Of a stretch of 9,783 nucleotides of DNA, positions 7,291 through 9,783 are shown one piece after another; within the stretch, counting starts at the first letter, position 1; each line of letters starts with the position of its first letter. Origin of the DNA: Bacteroidota bacterium (GTDB lineage Bacteria; Bacteroidota; Bacteroidia; Bacteroidales; GCA-2748055); the NCBI GenBank assembly GCA_030592605.1, contig JAUVIT010000036.1, forward strand, positions 1 through 9,783, read 5' to 3'. The notes beneath the pieces were generated by a model that saw only the letters and a list, made by a program, of their open reading frames with translations, was not told the DNA's origin and ran no database searches. Both the position numbers and the translations under genes were made by a program.

Positions 7291-8512
7291 ATTACTGGCT
7301 CCTGCCGGATCTTTTGAATCGCTTACTGCAGCCGGACAGGGGGGAGCAGATGCCATTTATTTTGGTATTGAGCAATTGAATATGCGCGCACGTTCTTCCG
7401 CTAATTTTACTACGGAAGACCTTCCTCAGATTGTTTCCAGGGCCAGGGAACTTGGGATGAAGGCTTATATCACTGTTAATACTGTGGTATATAACCATGA
7501 ATTGATCCAGATGCGAAAGATCATTGACCTGGCTGTTAAACATGAGCTTGATGCCATTATCGCTTCGGATCAGTCGGTATTGCAGTATTGCCTTAGTGCA
7601 GGTGCCAGGGTCCATCTTTCCACCCAATTGAATATCAGCAATATAGAGACATTAAAATTCTATGCGAATTTTGCCGATGTGGCTGTTCTGGCCAGGGAGC
7701 TAAATCTGGACCAGGTTCGGGAGATGGCCAATGCCATTGAACTGGAGGAAATCAAAGGGCCAGCTGGTAAGCCTGTCCAGCTGGAGATGTTTGTACACGG
7801 GGCTCTCTGCATGGCTATATCCGGTAAATGCTACCTGAGCTTACATGAGCACAACCAATCGGCAAACAGGGGAAATTGTTACCAGGTCTGTCGCCGGGGA
7901 TATACAGTTAGCGATAAGGACCGGGAAGTTGAGCTGGACATTGACAATGAATATATCATGTCTCCAAAAGACCTAAAGACCATTCATTTTTTAAATAAAG
8001 TGCTGGATGCAGGTGTATCCGTGTTAAAAATCGAAGGAAGGGCCCGGTCGGCCGAGTATGTAAAGACGGTCGTAGGCTGTTATGATGAAGCTATTAATGC
8101 CTATGTGGAAGGATCCTTTACCAGGGAGAAGATAGAGGCTTGGGATAAGCGGCTTGCTACGGTCTTTAACAGGGGATTTTGGGATGGTTATTACCTTGGT
8201 CAACGACTGGGCGAATGGAGTGAAGAATATGGTTCCAGAGCTAGCTTGAAAAAAGTCTATACGGGGAAAGTCACCAACTATTTTAGCCGGATCGGAGTAG
8301 CTGAAGTGCTAGTGGAAACAGGTGAGTTGCAGGTGGGAGATACCCTTGTCATCATTGGTCCCACTACCGGCGCCATTGAAATGGAAGTTAAGGAGCTGAG
8401 GGTGGATGAAATAAATTGTGAAACCGCCAATAAAGGAGAACGATGCTCTCTGCCGGTGGAAGAGCCCCTTAGGCGTTCCGATAAAGTTTATAAATTGGTA
8501 TCCCGGTCCTGA
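7268..8512 (+). CDS. trhP: Peptidase U32 family protein, TrhP/YegQ-like tRNA hydroxylation protein
   Basis: The 414-residue protein has the U32 start (FELLAPAGSFESLTAAGQGG, 7-26) and the family signature at 173-191: E173, G178, C181, G186, C188 and S191. Two more cysteines, C204 and C208 (NCYQVCRRGY), complete a four-cysteine set that is conserved in the family and thought to hold an iron-sulfur cluster. YIMSPKDLKTI and VLKIEGRARSAEYV (252-265) also match YegQ. In E. coli, YegQ (TrhP) makes 5-hydroxyuridine at tRNA position 34 from prephenate-linked chemistry, whereas the paralogue RlhA modifies 23S rRNA. Length and motifs fit TrhP better, but the protein is shorter than E. coli YegQ, mainly between the cysteine region and YIMSPKD. 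A protease role is unlikely. ATG 7268 lies inside mnmH, giving a 23-bp overlap that suggests translational coupling. Its 3' end overlaps the opposing kinase gene by 25 bp. The family call is firm; the exact RNA target is inferred. Confidence 0.88.
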   Translation: MKKREDFELLAPAGSFESLTAAGQGGADAIYFGIEQLNMRARSSANFTTEDLPQIVSRARELGMKAYITVNTVVYNHELIQMRKIIDLAVKHELDAIIASDQSVLQYCLSAGARVHLSTQLNISNIETLKFYANFADVAVLARELNLDQVREMANAIELEEIKGPAGKPVQLEMFVHGALCMAISGKCYLSLHEHNQSANRGNCYQVCRRGYTVSDKDREVELDIDNEYIMSPKDLKTIHFLNKVLDAGVSVLKIEGRARSAEYVKTVVGCYDEAINAYVEGSFTREKIEAWDKRLATVFNRGFWDGYYLGQRLGEWSEEYGSRASLKKVYTGKVTNYFSRIGVAEVLVETGELQVGDTLVIIGPTTGAIEMEVKELRVDEINCETANKGERCSLPVEEPLRRSDKVYKLVSRS

Positions 8513-9681
8513 GGCCCAATTTTTTTCAGGATGATTCGGATAATGGTGGAATCATTCGGATCGGAGGAAAGCACAAAGATTTTCCCGTGATGATAGGTTT
8601 CAATGATGCGTTTGGAAAGCGATAACCCCAGTCCCCAACCGCGTTTCTTGGTGGTGTAACCGGGTTTGAAAATGGTCCGGAACCTTGATTTGACAATCCC
8701 CTTACCCGTATCCTCCACATCAACAATTACACTGTCCTCAATATCTACTGCATGCACGATGATCCTGCCAGCTCCCCCGATGGCATCCATGGCATTCTTT
8801 AACAAGTTTTCGATCACCCACTCAAATAAGGTTTCATTAAGGCTGATTGTTATTGGTTTCGAAGGCAGGTCCAGAAGGTATTCAACATTATGCGGCCCCC
8901 TGTTTTTCATATATTCCAGGCTTTCTTTAAGGATTTCGTTCAGATCTGAATTTTTCATCAAGGGCCTGGAGCCGATTTTGGAGAAGCGATCGGTGATCTT
9001 TTCCAGCCTCGAGGTGTCTTTTTGCATATCAAGGATCATGGAGGGATCCAGGTCCGAGTCCTTGAGCAGTTCCATCCAGCCTATCAGCGAAGAGATTGGA
9101 GTCCCAAGCTGGTGGGCTGTTTCCTTTGACATTCCGGTCCAAACTTCGTTTTGTTCTGCCTTTCTTGAAACACTGAATGCAACATAGGAGACCAGGATGA
9201 ACAGAATGATAACCCCCAGTTGAACATAGGGAAAGAAAATTAGCTGACGGAGCAGGAACGAATCGCGATAAAAAAGAAGCTGGTATGCATTGGGGCCCAG
9301 ATCAATCACCAGGGAGTCATTCTCTTCACGAGCATGCTCCAGTTGCTTGTAGATGTATTTTGGATTTTCAACCTTTAATGAATCCAGGTTCTTATGGCTT
9401 ATGATTTCACCTGCAGCATCGGTAAGAATCACCGGAATATGGGTGTTGTTTTCAATAACGGAGAAGGGGAAGGCCAGTTCTGTATCAAGACCCGCACTTG
9501 CCACTATACGGACCGCTTCGGCCCATACTTCCATTTTCTGTCTTTCGGTGGTTTGGATATGCTTAACCAGCCCGCTGGTATACCAGAGGGAACCGACACC
9601 AATCAGAACAGCAGATAATAGAAGAATTTGCTTCCAACGCTGTTTCTTGCTGTATATATCCAATTTATGGCTGTTTTTCAC
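8488..9681 (-). CDS. Two-TM sensor histidine kinase with AHQLGTP-type H box
   Basis: The 397-residue membrane kinase has TM1 (about 17-38), an extracytoplasmic loop of about 105 residues without a recognised domain, and TM2 (about 147-171). A dimerisation/phospho-acceptor domain follows, with H190 in KETAHQLGTPISSLIGW. The ATPase domain has N296 in ENLLKNAMDAI, D324 in EDTGKGI, and G-box RGWGLGLSLSKRI (347-359). There is no HAMP, PAS or receiver domain. The residue after the histidine is Gln, not the usual Glu/Asp, while Thr is kept at H+4; similar HQLGTP kinases occur widely in Bacteroidota (recalled, not checked). The start is GTG at 9681-9679: upstream in frame there is TGA within four codons, and no ATG exists before TM1. 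It lies 2 nt after the stop of another minus-strand gene, so the two are probably coupled. No response regulator is in view. Its last eight codons and stop overlap the 3' end of the convergent U32 gene. Confidence 0.93.
   Translation of the reverse strand: MKNSHKLDIYSKKQRWKQILLLSAVLIGVGSLWYTSGLVKHIQTTERQKMEVWAEAVRIVASAGLDTELAFPFSVIENNTHIPVILTDAAGEIISHKNLDSLKVENPKYIYKQLEHAREENDSLVIDLGPNAYQLLFYRDSFLLRQLIFFPYVQLGVIILFILVSYVAFSVSRKAEQNEVWTGMSKETAHQLGTPISSLIGWMELLKDSDLDPSMILDMQKDTSRLEKITDRFSKIGSRPLMKNSDLNEILKESLEYMKNRGPHNVEYLLDLPSKPITISLNETLFEWVIENLLKNAMDAIGGAGRIIVHAVDIEDSVIVDVEDTGKGIVKSRFRTIFKPGYTTKKRGWGLGLSLSKRIIETYHHGKIFVLSSDPNDSTIIRIILKKIGPQDRDTNL
8505..8526 (+). terminator. Possible terminator spanning the U32 gene stop codon
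   Basis: GGTCC (8505-8509) and GGCC (8513-8516) can pair as four G-C pairs with one bulged U around the TGA stop codon (8510-8512) as loop. CAA and then seven T residues (8520-8526) follow. The stem is short, but there is little other space, because the opposing kinase gene covers the whole area. Confidence 0.35.
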
Positions 9682-9683
9682 AC

Positions 9684-9783
9684 TTATTCATCAATTACGA
9701 ATTCCACAGCGGGTTTATTCTCAGTGCTATCCTTTTTTAGTTTTTTCTTACGCCAGCGCCCTTTTTCCTTCTTTGTATCCACA
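9684..9783 (-). CDS. C-terminal end of an unidentified protein (partial)
   Basis: Reading the minus strand from the window edge, one frame stays open for 32 codons and stops at TAA (9686-9684). The visible tail is very basic first (KKEKGRWRKKKLKKD) and then ends with AVEFVIDE. The stop is 2 nt before the GTG start of the sensor kinase, which is the spacing expected of an upstream gene in the same operon. The other minus-strand frame that begins at the edge stops within 12 codons. Too little is visible to name a family; a lysine-rich tail is seen in ribosome-associated and in membrane-anchored proteins alike. Confidence 0.55.
   Translation of the reverse strand, partial: VDTKKEKGRWRKKKLKKDSTENKPAVEFVIDE

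Noticed and set aside
7268..8512. Collagenase-like protease
   Set aside because: U32 proteins are often labelled peptidases, but the four-cysteine arrangement and YegQ-like motifs point to RNA hydroxylation, and I see no protease catalytic motif.
8666..9187. Open frame of 173 codons on the plus strand opposite the sensor kinase
   Set aside because: The minus strand encodes clear H, N and G boxes in the same stretch, and the plus-strand translation is serine-rich and without motifs.
1..9783. Defence system, CRISPR array, prophage or transposon
   Set aside because: No direct-repeat array, transposase, integrase, toxin-antitoxin pair or phage gene is seen on either strand.

Overview
The window looks like a chromosomal stretch from a member of the Bacteroidota, probably a Bacteroidales- or Marinilabiliales-like organism. 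This is an inference. It rests on several traits: most starts lack a clear Shine-Dalgarno sequence, exported proteins have short MKK-type signal peptides, a membrane protein resembles Bacteroidota anti-sigma proteins and sits before a small beta-barrel-like protein, and the sensor kinase at the right has an AHQLGTP-type H box. Base composition looks moderate and even, and I see no transposase, integrase, tRNA, rRNA or CRISPR array.

Left part (1-1398, + strand): the 3' end of a gene for a single-pass, N-in membrane protein that resembles an anti-sigma factor, then a small secreted protein likely to be an outer-membrane beta-barrel. A 185-bp gap with two to three hairpins follows, including a strong intrinsic terminator (about 1462-1497).

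Middle (1584-8512, + strand): rsgA, a ribosome-assembly GTPase, then a possible weak terminator. After that come four tightly packed genes that look like one transcription unit: a large membrane hybrid histidine kinase, an AIM24/TIGR00266 protein 4 bp downstream, mnmH (tRNA 2-selenouridine synthase) 17 bp further on, and a U32-family protein of the TrhP/YegQ type overlapping mnmH by 23 bp. Both of the last two probably act on wobble uridine 34 of tRNA, and with RsgA they give the region a translation theme.

Right part (8488-9783, - strand): a two-TM sensor histidine kinase converges on the U32 gene, with the two 3' coding ends overlapping by 25 bp. It starts with GTG 2 nt after the stop of another minus-strand gene, of which only 32 lysine-rich C-terminal residues are visible.

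The genes are mostly recognisable housekeeping and signalling families. I found no clear evidence for a new biological system. The points most worth a second look are the tRNA-U34 gene pair, the degenerate receiver inside the hybrid kinase, and the compact convergent junction.
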